NCBI GenBank assembly: GCA_963818985.1
Contig: CAWFUJ010000005.1
Location: 8,636-72,635, forward strand
Reading direction: 5' to 3'
DNA: 64,000 bases
Source of the DNA: JAFEDN01 sp963818985
Lineage (GTDB): Bacteria; Pseudomonadota; Gammaproteobacteria; Coxiellales; Coxiellaceae
Made by a program: the position numbers and the translations under genes. Positions 17,983-27,081 of the stretch are shown in pieces. Position 1 is the stretch's first letter, and each line of letters begins with the position of its first letter. The notes under the pieces are model-generated. The model saw nothing but the letters and a program-made list of their open reading frames with translations. It did not search any database and had not been told where the DNA came from.

Positions 17983-19233
17983 ATGACTATCAATTCTTAT
18001 ATTACCCGCAATGTTCAGAATCATGTTGTTGATTTAATGAAACAGTTCCCTGCTATTGCGATTATAGGCGCTAGACAAACGGGTAAGACTACTTTAGCGA
18101 AAGCTGTTGCGCCTGATTTTGCTTATTTTGATTTAGAAAAACCGCAGGATTACGATCGAATTTCACACGATCCTGAATTCTTTTTTTCTCAACGCCCAAG
18201 CCATCTGATCTTGGATGAAGCTCAAGAATTACCGATTCTATTTAATTTATTACGAGGGGTTATAGATCAAAATAGAGAGCAAACAGGACGATTTATTATA
18301 ACTGGCTCTAGCAGCACCGATCTTCTTGCGGGGATATCTGAGACACTCGCGGGACGCATAGCAATTGTTGAATTGGGGACATTAAAAGTCAATGAATATT
18401 ATCGTAAACCATTGAGTCCTTTTTACGATGTTTTAGCAAGCCGACTATCTAAATCAAATTTGCCAACTAGTGAGGCGCCGCTTACTATTTCGCAAGTTCA
18501 AAATTGCTGGTTAAGAGGTGGCTATCCCGAGCCTATTTTAAAACTCCACCCAGCCAATACACATTATTTTGAAACCTGGATGTCTAATTATCAAGCCACC
18601 TACATCAATCGTGATATTGCTAAATTATTCCCGCAGCTTAATAAAATTACTTATCGTCGGTTCCTAATGATGTTATGTAAGTTGTCCGGAAATATACTCA
18701 ATAAAAGCGATTTAGCCAGAGCTTTAGAAGTAAGTGAACCCACTGTTAGTCATTATTTAGAAATTGTTAATGGAACATATGTATGGCGGAAAGTCCATAG
18801 TTTCGAACATAACTCTATTAAAAGTTTAATTAAGATGCCAAAAGGTCATATACGGGATAGTGGTTTATTGCATCAATTATTGCATATTAACGATTTGGAA
18901 TCTTTATACAATGACCCTATTGTTGGAAAATCATTCGAATCGTTTGTCATCGAAGAAATTTTAAAAGGTATTCAAGATAAAGGCATCCCGAATGTTGAAT
19001 TTTTTTATTATCGAACTTATGGCGGTTCTGAAATAGATTTAATATTGGCGGGAAACTTTGGTTTATTACCAATCGAAATAAAATTAGGAAAAACAATTGT
19101 TCGCAAAAAATTAACGGCGCTTGAAAACTTTATAAAACATCATCAGCTTGATTTTGGTATGTTGATTAATCAAAGCGAATCAGTGGAATGGCTTACACCC
19201 TCTATTATTCAAATTCCAGTCGGCTGGCTATAA
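17983..19233 (+). CDS. AAA-type ATPase with DUF4143 domain
   Basis: A 416-residue cytoplasmic protein. Walker A is GARQTGKT at 29-36, Walker B LILDEAQEL near 75-83, and sensor-like IITGSSSTDLL follows. After the ATPase comes a winged-helix segment (LARALEVSEPTVSHYLEIV), and the C-terminal DUF4143/PD-(D/E)XK-like part has YYRTYGGSEIDLIL and PIEIKLGK, matching the nuclease-fold pattern. The cellular role of this family is unproved. A second, diverged member lies at 57568-58641. Confidence 0.88.
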   Translation: MTINSYITRNVQNHVVDLMKQFPAIAIIGARQTGKTTLAKAVAPDFAYFDLEKPQDYDRISHDPEFFFSQRPSHLILDEAQELPILFNLLRGVIDQNREQTGRFIITGSSSTDLLAGISETLAGRIAIVELGTLKVNEYYRKPLSPFYDVLASRLSKSNLPTSEAPLTISQVQNCWLRGGYPEPILKLHPANTHYFETWMSNYQATYINRDIAKLFPQLNKITYRRFLMMLCKLSGNILNKSDLARALEVSEPTVSHYLEIVNGTYVWRKVHSFEHNSIKSLIKMPKGHIRDSGLLHQLLHINDLESLYNDPIVGKSFESFVIEEILKGIQDKGIPNVEFFYYRTYGGSEIDLILAGNFGLLPIEIKLGKTIVRKKLTALENFIKHHQLDFGMLINQSESVEWLTPSIIQIPVGWL

Positions 19234-19437
19234 ATATTCGTTCACTCGAAGGATGTCCGAGTCGATAAAAAACGTAAAAACGTTATTAAAACAAATACTA
19301 AAGTTTTGAAAACATATCGTTAGCATGACAAATAACTTAACTATGACAGAGATAGATTAATATAAAAAAAAGGCTTCCTAATCTACCCTTCAAGTCCAAT
19401 TTTAGATATACTTGTACAAAAACCAGGGAGAAACTCA

Positions 19438-20367
19438 ATGAAGAAAATTTTTAAACTCATTTCAATCACAGTTCCCTTTATGGAAGATGACAAACCAATT
19501 CCTCCTGAAGAACAAGCTAAACAAATTAGTGCTATAGGAGAAAAATATGTTAAGGAAACGGAGGCAAAAGGCTTTTGCTTAACTTATTCAGCCAATGTAA
19601 TACAAACTATCGAGATTTATGAAAAACATTGTAATAACGACGACAAGGTAAAAATATCCGGCAGAAATCAAGCAGCAATAGTAGCCGCCATAACTTCGCA
19701 AGTAAATTTCAGAATTTTGCCTATTTCCACTTGCTTATACCCAGGCGGTCACGGACAAGTTGAAACATCTCACATAATTTACTGTTTAGCGAATATTGCT
19801 TGCTATCTTGGCGCTCAACTCAGCGACGAATATTGGGTGATATTGGGTTGGAAAAACCAAGTATCCGGAAATGATTTCGCAATTGGTGGGGGAGTCAGCC
19901 AGCAGCTTTCTGTTAAACAAAATAGTTTGATACAAGCCGTATTGCACTATTTCGAGTCCAGCAATTTTTTAGAAACGCCCAAGGATCCCCTTGTGAAGGA
20001 AGTATTCTCTGAACTCAAAACCGCTTATGAATTAGGAAAAACTGGTGATCCCCTCGCCTATGCCCGCAGCTGTATGAAGAATTTAGCAAAAGAAGAAGAA
20101 ACCTCCGAAGATAAGAGCCACTTCGATGAACGGGATGATGATGCGGGTATGGAGGTGGAAACGTTTAAAGAATTACAAGCGAACAGTGAGATGGATTTAG
20201 ATTTGTTTGAATCATCATCTTCATCATCTTCGTCCTCTTCATCATCGCCATTACTTGCACAAGGAATGCTAGGAAACCTAAGCTCAAAGTCGTCGCAATC
20301 TACCACTGAGAACCAATCTACCACTGAGGACCTATGTGATCTTACTGATTTTACATTTAATCCCTAG
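19438..20367 (+). CDS. Poly-serine hypothetical protein (effector candidate)
   Basis: A 309-residue protein with RBS GGGAG before the ATG. Residues 20-200 look like a compact alpha/beta domain (SGRNQAAIVAAITSQVNF, YWVILGWKNQ) without a motif I can assign. After about 210 the chain is acidic and disordered, with a run of 12 serines near residues 258-269 encoded by mixed TCA/TCT/TCG codons, then a duplicated STTENQSTTED. This tail design resembles that of the 801-residue protein at the left edge. A TATACT box at about 19407 may be its -10. An effector role is inference. Confidence 0.65.
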   Translation: MKKIFKLISITVPFMEDDKPIPPEEQAKQISAIGEKYVKETEAKGFCLTYSANVIQTIEIYEKHCNNDDKVKISGRNQAAIVAAITSQVNFRILPISTCLYPGGHGQVETSHIIYCLANIACYLGAQLSDEYWVILGWKNQVSGNDFAIGGGVSQQLSVKQNSLIQAVLHYFESSNFLETPKDPLVKEVFSELKTAYELGKTGDPLAYARSCMKNLAKEEETSEDKSHFDERDDDAGMEVETFKELQANSEMDLDLFESSSSSSSSSSSSPLLAQGMLGNLSSKSSQSTTENQSTTEDLCDLTDFTFNP

Positions 20368-20503
20368 TAATACTAGATAGGGGTGTCAGTCTTCAGGTAT
20401 GATCCCACGCTTCCTTTTAATAATAATTAGGCCTCAGTTAGAGGCTTAACGTTATGTAGTTACCAGCTTAATTCTTAACCGATTTATATAATAAATATAA
20501 GAT

Positions 20504-21855
20504 AATTCCCTACGCCATGGGGGATCGCAAGCTGAAGTATCCCCACGAAAAGAAGTGACATTGAAATGAAAATTTATTAAAAAGGAGGAATTAATTTTGC
20601 TATAAGGATATTCAAGATGTCGGTTAACGAACTGTTATTTTTTCATTTGGAAGAATGCTGTCCAGAGATACACGCTAAAAGACTGCAAGCGGTGATGGAT
20701 GTAGCGACTGGGATACAACATAGCCGGAGGCTGTCGATTGCGGGTATTGGAAGACATTTAGACAGTGAAACTCAACTTAAGCACCGAATCAAGAAAGTGG
20801 ATCGCTTGCTAGGAAATAAACATTTATACGGGGAATTAGCTGGGATATATAGTGGACTTTCGCAGTATGTTTTTAAATACATCGCCCAGGATAAAGTTTC
20901 GCCGGTGGTAATAGATCTTTGTTATTTAAAAGATAATCAGGATATTCAGATGCTGAGTGCAGAAGTGGCTACGCAAGGACGAACTATTCCCCTGTACCGA
21001 GAAGTATTTGAGAAGGGGGAGCTTAAAGATCGGGAAAAAGAATTTATATCGAAATTGTCGAGTTGTCTACCGGAAGGACGAGAGGTTTTAATCATCATGG
21101 ATGCTGGTTTTGGAGACAGTTGGTTTGCCGCCATAGAATCCCAACAATGGTATTGGTTGGTGAGAGCCAGAGGTGGCAAGTATGTTAAATTGTCAGAGGA
21201 AGGGCAATGGCAAGAAGTCAGTGAATTGTTTCCTGAGATTGGTATTCGGGCTAAATGTTATGATCAGGCCTATATTACCCAGAGTGAACCTCGACGCTGC
21301 CGAGTAATTACTAAAAGAGGATCGGCGGTTAGTCAAAGAAAAAGGCCAGCTAAATTACCTCGAAATTATCATGGAGCCAATGGAAATTATCAGCGTTTAG
21401 CGAAAGAGCCTTGGGTATTAGCGACGAATTTACCGAAGGAATATACCACGACCCAAGTTCTCAATGCTTATAAAAAGAGAATGCAAATAGAGGAAAGTTT
21501 TAGAGATATCAAAAATACTCGTTATGGATTAGGAAGTAGACAGATTGAGACCCGGTGTGTTTATAGATGGGGAGTTTTCATGTTACTGGCTGCCATTGTA
21601 CAGATTACTCTATGGATTATCGGAGTGATTGGACACAGCCAGGGATTTCAAAGAGTATTCCAGTCCAATACAGTGAAGGATAGAAAAGTATTTTCGTACT
21701 TTTATTTAGGACAATTAATCGTTGAGTTTCACAAATTGCATGAACTTATTATTGATTATAAAAATTTGACCACACAAATTGAAACGGAGTTAGCTAGAGT
21801 ATGGTAAAATTTGTGGGGATACTTCAGCTTGCGATCCCCCATGGCGTAAGGAATT
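20504..21855 (+). mobile_element. IS4-family insertion sequence
   Basis: A complete element with terminal inverted repeats at 20504-20545 and 21814-21855: 42 bp each, differing at one base. It encloses one intact transposase gene. The outer 25 bp of each end (ACGCCATGGGGGATCGCAAG and neighbours) also begin the dispersed elements found at 22.8, 31.1, 31.9, 36.5, 46.8, 47.8 and 51.4 kb. The inner 14 bp (CTGAAGTATCCCCA) are found only here. I could not define a target duplication with confidence. Confidence 0.88.
20617..21807 (+). CDS. IS4-family DDE transposase
   Basis: A 396-residue intact transposase. A candidate first catalytic aspartate is in VVIDLCYLKD and a second in LIIMDAGFGDSWF. The YREK signature Y-x2-R-x3-E-x6-K is exactly met by YKKRMQIEESFRDIK, placing the family glutamate. 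The N-terminus resembles the IS4-group DNA-binding region (RRLSIAGIGRHL). An AAGGA motif lies about 8 bases before the ATG. With a full frame and nearly identical ends, the element is probably recent and could be active. Confidence 0.93.
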   Translation: MSVNELLFFHLEECCPEIHAKRLQAVMDVATGIQHSRRLSIAGIGRHLDSETQLKHRIKKVDRLLGNKHLYGELAGIYSGLSQYVFKYIAQDKVSPVVIDLCYLKDNQDIQMLSAEVATQGRTIPLYREVFEKGELKDREKEFISKLSSCLPEGREVLIIMDAGFGDSWFAAIESQQWYWLVRARGGKYVKLSEEGQWQEVSELFPEIGIRAKCYDQAYITQSEPRRCRVITKRGSAVSQRKRPAKLPRNYHGANGNYQRLAKEPWVLATNLPKEYTTTQVLNAYKKRMQIEESFRDIKNTRYGLGSRQIETRCVYRWGVFMLLAAIVQITLWIIGVIGHSQGFQRVFQSNTVKDRKVFSYFYLGQLIVEFHKLHELIIDYKNLTTQIETELARVW

Positions 21856-21875
21856 TATTTATTTAATTATTTTGC

Positions 21876-22666
21876 TTAGCTTAAATTTAGTGAGGATTGG
21901 GGTTCTGATTCTTGAATGATTGGTAAAAGCGGAATGCTACTAAAGAAACAGCTGTAACGATACTTTATGATAAATGTGTTGACTATACCAGATACTTCTA
22001 AAGAAGTCTCTGGATCCTCACGGTCATCAAGTTTTAACAAATTACATTCATGTAGTGGGTAGTTCATCAAAAACTCATAAATAATATGTTTTGAAGATTT
22101 AATTAGGTATTCGGAACCGCTACTACTCATATCCACAGGTAAAATTTCCGTCCTTGTGAGTACAATCTTACTCCAGTTCGCAATGAATGTAGCAGCGAGA
22201 AGATTGTGAGGATATTGATCGTCATTTGCCGTCAGCACTTCAAAAAAAATTCTTCGGGCTGTTATCAATGCCTTAAATTTGCCAATATTTTCATTAATCT
22301 GAGCTAACAGTTTAGCTCTCCTGTCTGACTTTAAGGGCATTATCTCGGCCCATTGTTGAGCAATTAAATATAAATCCAAGGCTTTTTCATAGAGACTATT
22401 TTGCTTTAAAATGATTTTGGATTCTGCTTTTAAGTTAAATTCCGTACTTCCTTTTGCTAAACCCTCTTTATAAATAGCACTGGCATTTTTGCAAATTTTT
22501 ATCGCAACGGCTTTAAGATCCCGTTCTTGATCTTCAGTTATTTTTACTTTCTTTATCAAACTTGAACATTCTTCCAATTCTTCGCTAGCTGGCATACCTT
22601 CAGAGTCTACTAAATGCCTCAACTTACTCGAAAGTTTTTTTCCCTTTTTTTTTTTAATTTTCGCAT
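21876..22666 (-). CDS. Hypothetical helical protein, start beyond a poly-A tract
   Basis: The open frame from TTG at 22622 gives 248 residues. A better start is ATG at 22666, preceded by AAAAGGA, but it is one base out of frame across a run of 11 A at about 22646-22656. With 12 A it would read MRKLKKKKGKKLSSKLRHLVD and continue in frame. This could be a sequencing miscount, polymerase slippage or a phase-variable switch. The protein is helical, with EECSSLIKKVKITEDQERDLKAVA near its start, and has no recognised domain. It lies between the IS element and a dispersed repeat. Confidence 0.6.
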
Positions 22667-22754
22667 ATTTTTTTCCTTTTTAATAATAGTTCACAAATTA
22701 AATACCAATGACAATAATTCTATTATATCATCAATTTTTACAACTGGTAAAAAA

Positions 22755-22896
22755 TAATTTTCGCAGAAAATCCCTACGCCATGGGGGATCGCAAGGGGGA
22801 GCAGCGCGAAGCGCTCCCCCTTCATTCCGAGCATCGGCTCCGCCGAGCGCAGGATATAAACCAGGAGTAATTCTCGCTGTACTCAGCGAGAATTAC
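22755..22896 (+). repeat. Dispersed IS-end-related element, copy R1
   Basis: It begins ATAATTTTCGCAGAAAAT, then the IS-end-like CCCTACGCCATGGGGGATCG, a hairpin with arms GGGGGA/TCCCCC, a middle CGGC-TCC-GCCG hairpin, and a terminal hairpin with core CTCGCTG-TACT-CAGCGAG. The copy-specific outer arm is GTAATT/AATTAC. The right arm overlaps the TAA stop of the efflux lipoprotein gene. Confidence 0.85.
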
Positions 22897-24512
22897 GGTC
22901 TATTCCACCATCCTCCACCCAGTGCTTGAAAAAGCGCGGCTGTATCAGCATAGCGCGCTGCCTCGGCCTGAATGCGCAGGATGAGTGCTTGGTGATATTG
23001 AAATTCTGCGTTCCATACTGACAAATAATTAACAGCCCCCAACTTATATTGGGAACGCACCAGTTTTAAACTTATTTGCGCTGCTGTTTCTGCTTCGGCT
23101 TCAGCTTTTAATGTTTTTGCATCTTCTTCTAACGCATACAATACATCCGCCACGTTTTGAAAGGCTTGTAAAACCGTTTGTCGATATTGTGCCGCCGCTT
23201 GATAATAAGCAGCAATAGCTGCGCGTCTTTTTGCTATTAAGGCACCACCTTCAAAAAGTGGTTGCATAATATCAGCGCCATAACTCCACACATTACTCAT
23301 ACTTGAAAATAATGCACCAATCGATGAAGCTGTCCAACCGTAACTCCCATTTAAAGTGATTTGAGGCAACATATTTGCTGTTGCCACACCAATTTGTGCA
23401 CTGGCAGCGTGTAGCAAAGCTGAGGCGGCGCGCACATCGGGTCTTTGCATGACAAGATACGAAGGGATAGTCAAAGGTATTTTCGTGGGTAAATGCAATT
23501 TCTTTAAATGAAAATTGGGAAGTCGGCTTTGGCTAGGTAAAACTCCGATTAACACAGCCATGGCATCACGAGCCTGCATAAGACTTTTTTGGAGTGGCGG
23601 CAAAGAAGCGCGAGTTTGAGCCACCAGCGCTTCTTGGGTAAGTACATTGAGACGGGAAATAGCACCCAGTTTTAATTGCATTTGCATAATATGTAATATC
23701 GATTCTTCTTCTCTAACCAGGTTTTGTGTTGTTTCAATTTGTTCTTGCAACGAAGCCTGGGTAATAGCATTGGTGACAATGTTTGAGGTGAGTGTGAGAT
23801 AAGTCGCTTCCCATTCAAAACGCTCAAAATCTACTTGCGCTCCAAACCCTTCAATTTGGCGGCGAATTCCACCAAAGACGTCAAGGGTATAGGAAACATT
23901 CACGAGCACGTTATAAAGAGAAAAAGTAAAAGAGGTGGGCCTTGCACTACTGGAGGTACTATTATTGCTAGAATTGTTAGAAGTGCTGGAACTGCTTAAA
24001 CTTCTGGAACCGATTCCAGTACTGGTACTGGTGCTGGTACCGGTTGCCGTGCCAGTTCCTGTCCCTACACCAGCACCGGCGCCACCAAGACCGGTGCCAC
24101 TGCTCGCGCCAAGAGCAGACGAATTCGTATGTATTCTTTGTCCAGATACGTCTAAATTAGCCGATGGCCAAAGTGCGCCTTTCTCAGCTTGCAAATTTTG
24201 TTGAGCTTGTTGCAGCGCTGCTTTTGCTGCCGCTAAGGTTGGGCTATTGGCCAAACCTAAGTTAATCAAATTATTTAAATCAGTTGAATGAAATAAAACC
24301 CACCATTGTTCCGGAATATTTTTATTGAAAGCAAAATATTGAGCTTTTCCGCCGGGTGTTGGTGAGCTAACGGTTTTTGCAGGTAACGGCGTTGGGGTAA
24401 AGCGATCAGTGGCAGGCAAAGCTGGTTCACGAAAATTAGGACCCACTGCACACCCGACTACTAACACGCAGCACAGCGGAATCGAAATCCATTTCCTTAC
24501 TAAAATCTCCAT
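22893..24512 (-). CDS. RND-type efflux outer-membrane factor, lipoprotein (NodT/OprM family)
   Basis: Trimeric TolC-like channel for export through the outer membrane. I start at 24512 (MEILVRKW), giving a lipoprotein signal with lipobox VVGC and mature CAVGPNFREP, typical of this family. Two OEP repeats follow, with conserved WWVLFHSTDLN near the start, ASALLHAASAQIGVATANMLPQITL in the middle and a late YKLGAVNYL motif. Between the first helices there is an unusual low-complexity insert of about 60 residues (GTGTGT, TSTSTST, SSSS, NNSSNNS). No pump or membrane-fusion gene is adjacent. The stop codon touches repeat R1. Confidence 0.92.
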   Translation of the reverse strand: MEILVRKWISIPLCCVLVVGCAVGPNFREPALPATDRFTPTPLPAKTVSSPTPGGKAQYFAFNKNIPEQWWVLFHSTDLNNLINLGLANSPTLAAAKAALQQAQQNLQAEKGALWPSANLDVSGQRIHTNSSALGASSGTGLGGAGAGVGTGTGTATGTSTSTSTGIGSRSLSSSSTSNNSSNNSTSSSARPTSFTFSLYNVLVNVSYTLDVFGGIRRQIEGFGAQVDFERFEWEATYLTLTSNIVTNAITQASLQEQIETTQNLVREEESILHIMQMQLKLGAISRLNVLTQEALVAQTRASLPPLQKSLMQARDAMAVLIGVLPSQSRLPNFHLKKLHLPTKIPLTIPSYLVMQRPDVRAASALLHAASAQIGVATANMLPQITLNGSYGWTASSIGALFSSMSNVWSYGADIMQPLFEGGALIAKRRAAIAAYYQAAAQYRQTVLQAFQNVADVLYALEEDAKTLKAEAEAETAAQISLKLVRSQYKLGAVNYLSVWNAEFQYHQALILRIQAEAARYADTAALFQALGGGWWNRP

Positions 24513-24608
24513 GAAGCATTGTACCAAGGTTTTACTTCCTCTCCCACCAGGGCTAACCTATGCAAAGAAGTCTTACGTGGTTACCTTAATCCCCGCTAAT
24601 ATTTTCTT

Positions 24609-25282
24609 TTAGTTTTGTGCAAAGTATTTTTCCCAAAAAGCTCGTTGTTTCCAATCTGCAGGAAAACCCACGTCTATTGGATTAATTTGAGAGTTATTTA
24701 TTATTAACTCAGTCACTCGTTGCAGCCAACTTGAATCTGGGCTGAACTGGCTAAAAAGATATGCCAACATGATAATCGTGTTATATAAGCGCCTGTTTTC
24801 TTGTGGATTTAAATTAGCCAGAAGATTATGTGGCGTCTATATTCTTTGGTCAGTTCATCGAAACCTGCTTGCCAAATACTTTGATCACTGAATATCTTGA
24901 TGTTTTCGTGAGCAAATGCGCCATATTTAAGGGACAGTACATTGGCCCATCGTGTACGGAGTGAAATTTCAACTCGTTCGATGGCATCCAATAATAATAA
25001 GCGTAATTCTCGATCAAAAATATAAAGATTCAGTACCTTTTCGAATGTTGTATCAGGATGAAATTGATGTTCCTCAGTTGAATTCATTTCTACGGTTTCA
25101 AATGGTAACCAGTAAGCGCGTAGCCGATAATAATTAATATGAACGAGATGATGTTGCGCTAGGTTTTTATCAGGAATTTGCATCCCGCGCTTTATTAGCA
25201 GTTCAACTTGTTGGTCAATCGTAAGAGCAGGTTTTTGAAAAAGTGGTAGACTCAATTCGCAAGCACCTAAAAAGTAACCCAC
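24609..25282 (-). pseudogene. Abi_2-family (AbiD/F-like) protein, internally deleted and frameshifted
   Basis: Abi_2 proteins are linked to phage abortive infection. The N-terminal part is clear: LPLFQKPALTIDQQVELLIKRG, then INYYRLRAYWLPF and IFDRELRLLLLDAIERVEISLRTRWAN. After DELTKEYR the frame breaks, and the rest continues in another frame as NLLANLNPQENRRLYNT through FWEKYFAQN, ending at 24609. The usual middle segment (LPPLWM..SFGQLS) is missing, so a deletion accompanies the frameshift. Unlike other breaks in this window, one base cannot restore it, so I regard it as a true pseudogene. Confidence 0.8.
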
Positions 25283-25496
25283 CTGGTGCGCTTGCAGGCA
25301 GAGGCGTGGTGGGTGTTGTTACTAATAATTGTACCAACTTTTGCGATAATTAGCAGTATCTCTATCTGAAAATTAGGGCTGACGTTGAGTTAGGCAAAAC
25401 GATTATAGAAATTTGGGTGCAACGAATCAAGCTATTGATTTGTAATAATAAATATGAATTTTACGTTTTTCCAAAAACTCCCCAAAAATTATATTT

Positions 25497-26799
25497 TTAT
25501 GAGAGAGGATGGGATTGGGCCAGCAGATTTTCAATTCGTTCTAAATGCTTTTCTAAAGCGCCCGTGTTGGCTATTACTGCGGCTTGTGCTTTTTTCCCCA
25601 TGTCTTGACGTTTGCTGGCATCGGCCAGCAATTCAATCGCTGCCGTCGCCAATGTATCACTATCGTTTACTATTTTGGCGCCACCGGCGTCTAACAATAA
25701 TCGGCTGATATCGACGAAGTTGTATAATATCGGGCCGGTTAACACCGGTACTCCTAAAATGGCGGGCTCAATTAAATTGTGCCCTCCCACTTCAACTAAA
25801 CTTCCACCGACAAATGCCAACTCTACTGCCGCATAAAATAACATCATTTCCCCCATCGTATCTCCCAATAAAACCATCGTTTGTTCAGTGATCGGTTCTT
25901 GACGACTACGAAGTGCGGTTGTATATCCAGCCTGAATACATAGCTGCTTTACTTTAACAAAACGTTCTGGATGTCTCGGCACCAAAACTAATAATGCCTT
26001 AGGGATGGCACGGCGAATTTGGTCAAAAGCTTTTAATATGATAGTTTTCTTCTCCTTCATGAGTACTAGCCGCAATTAATAAAGAACGATCCCCCCACTC
26101 CCGACGTAGAGATTCTCCGCGTTGACGTAGATCCGCAGGTAACTGAATATCAAATTTAATATTGCCAGCCACAACCAGGCGCGATTGATCCAACCCTAAA
26201 GATAAAAATCGCTGACCATCGATTTGCGCTTGCGCAGCCACTTTCGCAAAACTATTGATCATCGTACGAGTCAATGGCGCAATTTTTTGGTAATTACGGC
26301 TAGAGCGCGCCGATAAACGCGCATTTGCCAACAACAAAGGAATACCTTTTTTACTACAAGCAGCTAATAAATTAGGCCATAACTCGGTCTCTAAAATAAT
26401 TCCCACATTGGGATGAACTCGGTCAATAAATCGTCGTACACTTCCTGGTAAATCGTAAGGAAAATTAACAACGGTCACTTGATTGCCAAAATGCTTGACC
26501 ACCTGTGCTTGACCAGTTGGAGTCGTGGAAGTCATGACAATATGATAAGAGGGATAACGTGCAAGTAACGCTTTCACCAATGGGATGGCGGCAATAGTCT
26601 CTCCCATAGAAACCGCATGAATCCAAATTGTTTTTTTTGCAGAAATTTGCGGAAATAAACCAAACCTTTGTTGCCATCGTTGCCGATATTCTGGATTAAA
26701 ACGCCAAGCACGCCACAACATTCGTATCATCAGCGCAGGAATGGCTAAATAATACGCCAGGGTGTATAAATAACGAAGCACCTTCGTGTAAAATGTCAT
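25497..26799 (-). pseudogene. waaA: 3-deoxy-D-manno-octulosonic acid transferase, frameshifted as written
   Basis: WaaA (KdtA) adds Kdo to lipid A at the inner membrane. The first frame (26799-26023) covers the membrane anchor and acceptor domain (WIHAVSMGETIAAIPLVKAL, ETELWPNLL, NIKFDIQLP) up to LLIAASTHEGEE. The second (from about 26045 to 25497) covers the sugar-nucleotide domain (TIILKAFDQI, LVPRHPERF, GGSLVEVGGHNLIEPA). One extra A in the AAAA run near 26046 would join them as GEEKTIILKAF. Because the gene is normally essential for LPS, a homopolymer miscount is at least as likely as inactivation. Confidence 0.85.
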
Positions 26800-26831
26800 A
26801 TTTCCTCTTTATAATTGCAGGAGTTACTTTT

Positions 26832-27077
26832 ATGAAAGATTTTTTTACCTTTCGCCTCATGATATCACCGTGGTTAATCCAAATTTTATTTTGGATTGCC
26901 TTAGTAGCCTTTATCTGCATAGCAATTGTCGATATGATACAGCATGTCAACTTTCGTGTCGTGCTCGAGATCATTATTTTAGGGCCGCTAGTGACACGAA
27001 TTGTGTGCGAAATTTTAATTTTATTTTTTCGCATGAATGATAATTTGGCTGCAATCAGAGAAAAAATTTCACGGTAA
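26832..27077 (+). CDS. Small membrane protein, DUF4282-like
   Basis: An 81-residue protein starting at MKDFFTFRLMISPW, with a GCAGGAG Shine-Dalgarno upstream. Two membrane helices (about 13-33 and 41-63) are separated by a short charged loop. The opening FTFRLMISPWLIQILFWIALV resembles DUF4282 proteins. It is divergent from waaA and stops five bases before parE, so the two may be cotranscribed. Function unknown. Confidence 0.7.
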   Translation: MKDFFTFRLMISPWLIQILFWIALVAFICIAIVDMIQHVNFRVVLEIIILGPLVTRIVCEILILFFRMNDNLAAIREKISR

Positions 27078-27081
27078 CAGT

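Noticed and set aside
20058..20324. Minus-strand Asp/Glu-rich frame opposite the poly-Ser gene
   Set aside because: The acidic run is the reverse reading of serine codons.
17983..20367. Defence island formed by the ATPase, IS element and Abi_2 remnant
   Set aside because: DUF4143 ATPases have no established defence role, the Abi_2 gene is broken, and the genes between are unrelated orphans, so grouping them would be speculation.
22770..22900. R elements as riboswitches or intrinsic terminators
   Set aside because: No ligand-binding consensus, no T-tract after the hairpins, and copies occur both upstream and downstream of genes in either orientation.
23935..24204. Plus-strand Leu/Val/Pro-rich frame inside the efflux gene
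   Set aside because: It mirrors the low-complexity insert of the real gene and has no start signal.
25380..25708. Plus-strand frames overlapping the end of waaA
   Set aside because: They start in the gap but their conserved-looking part is antisense to the Kdo transferase; no family match.
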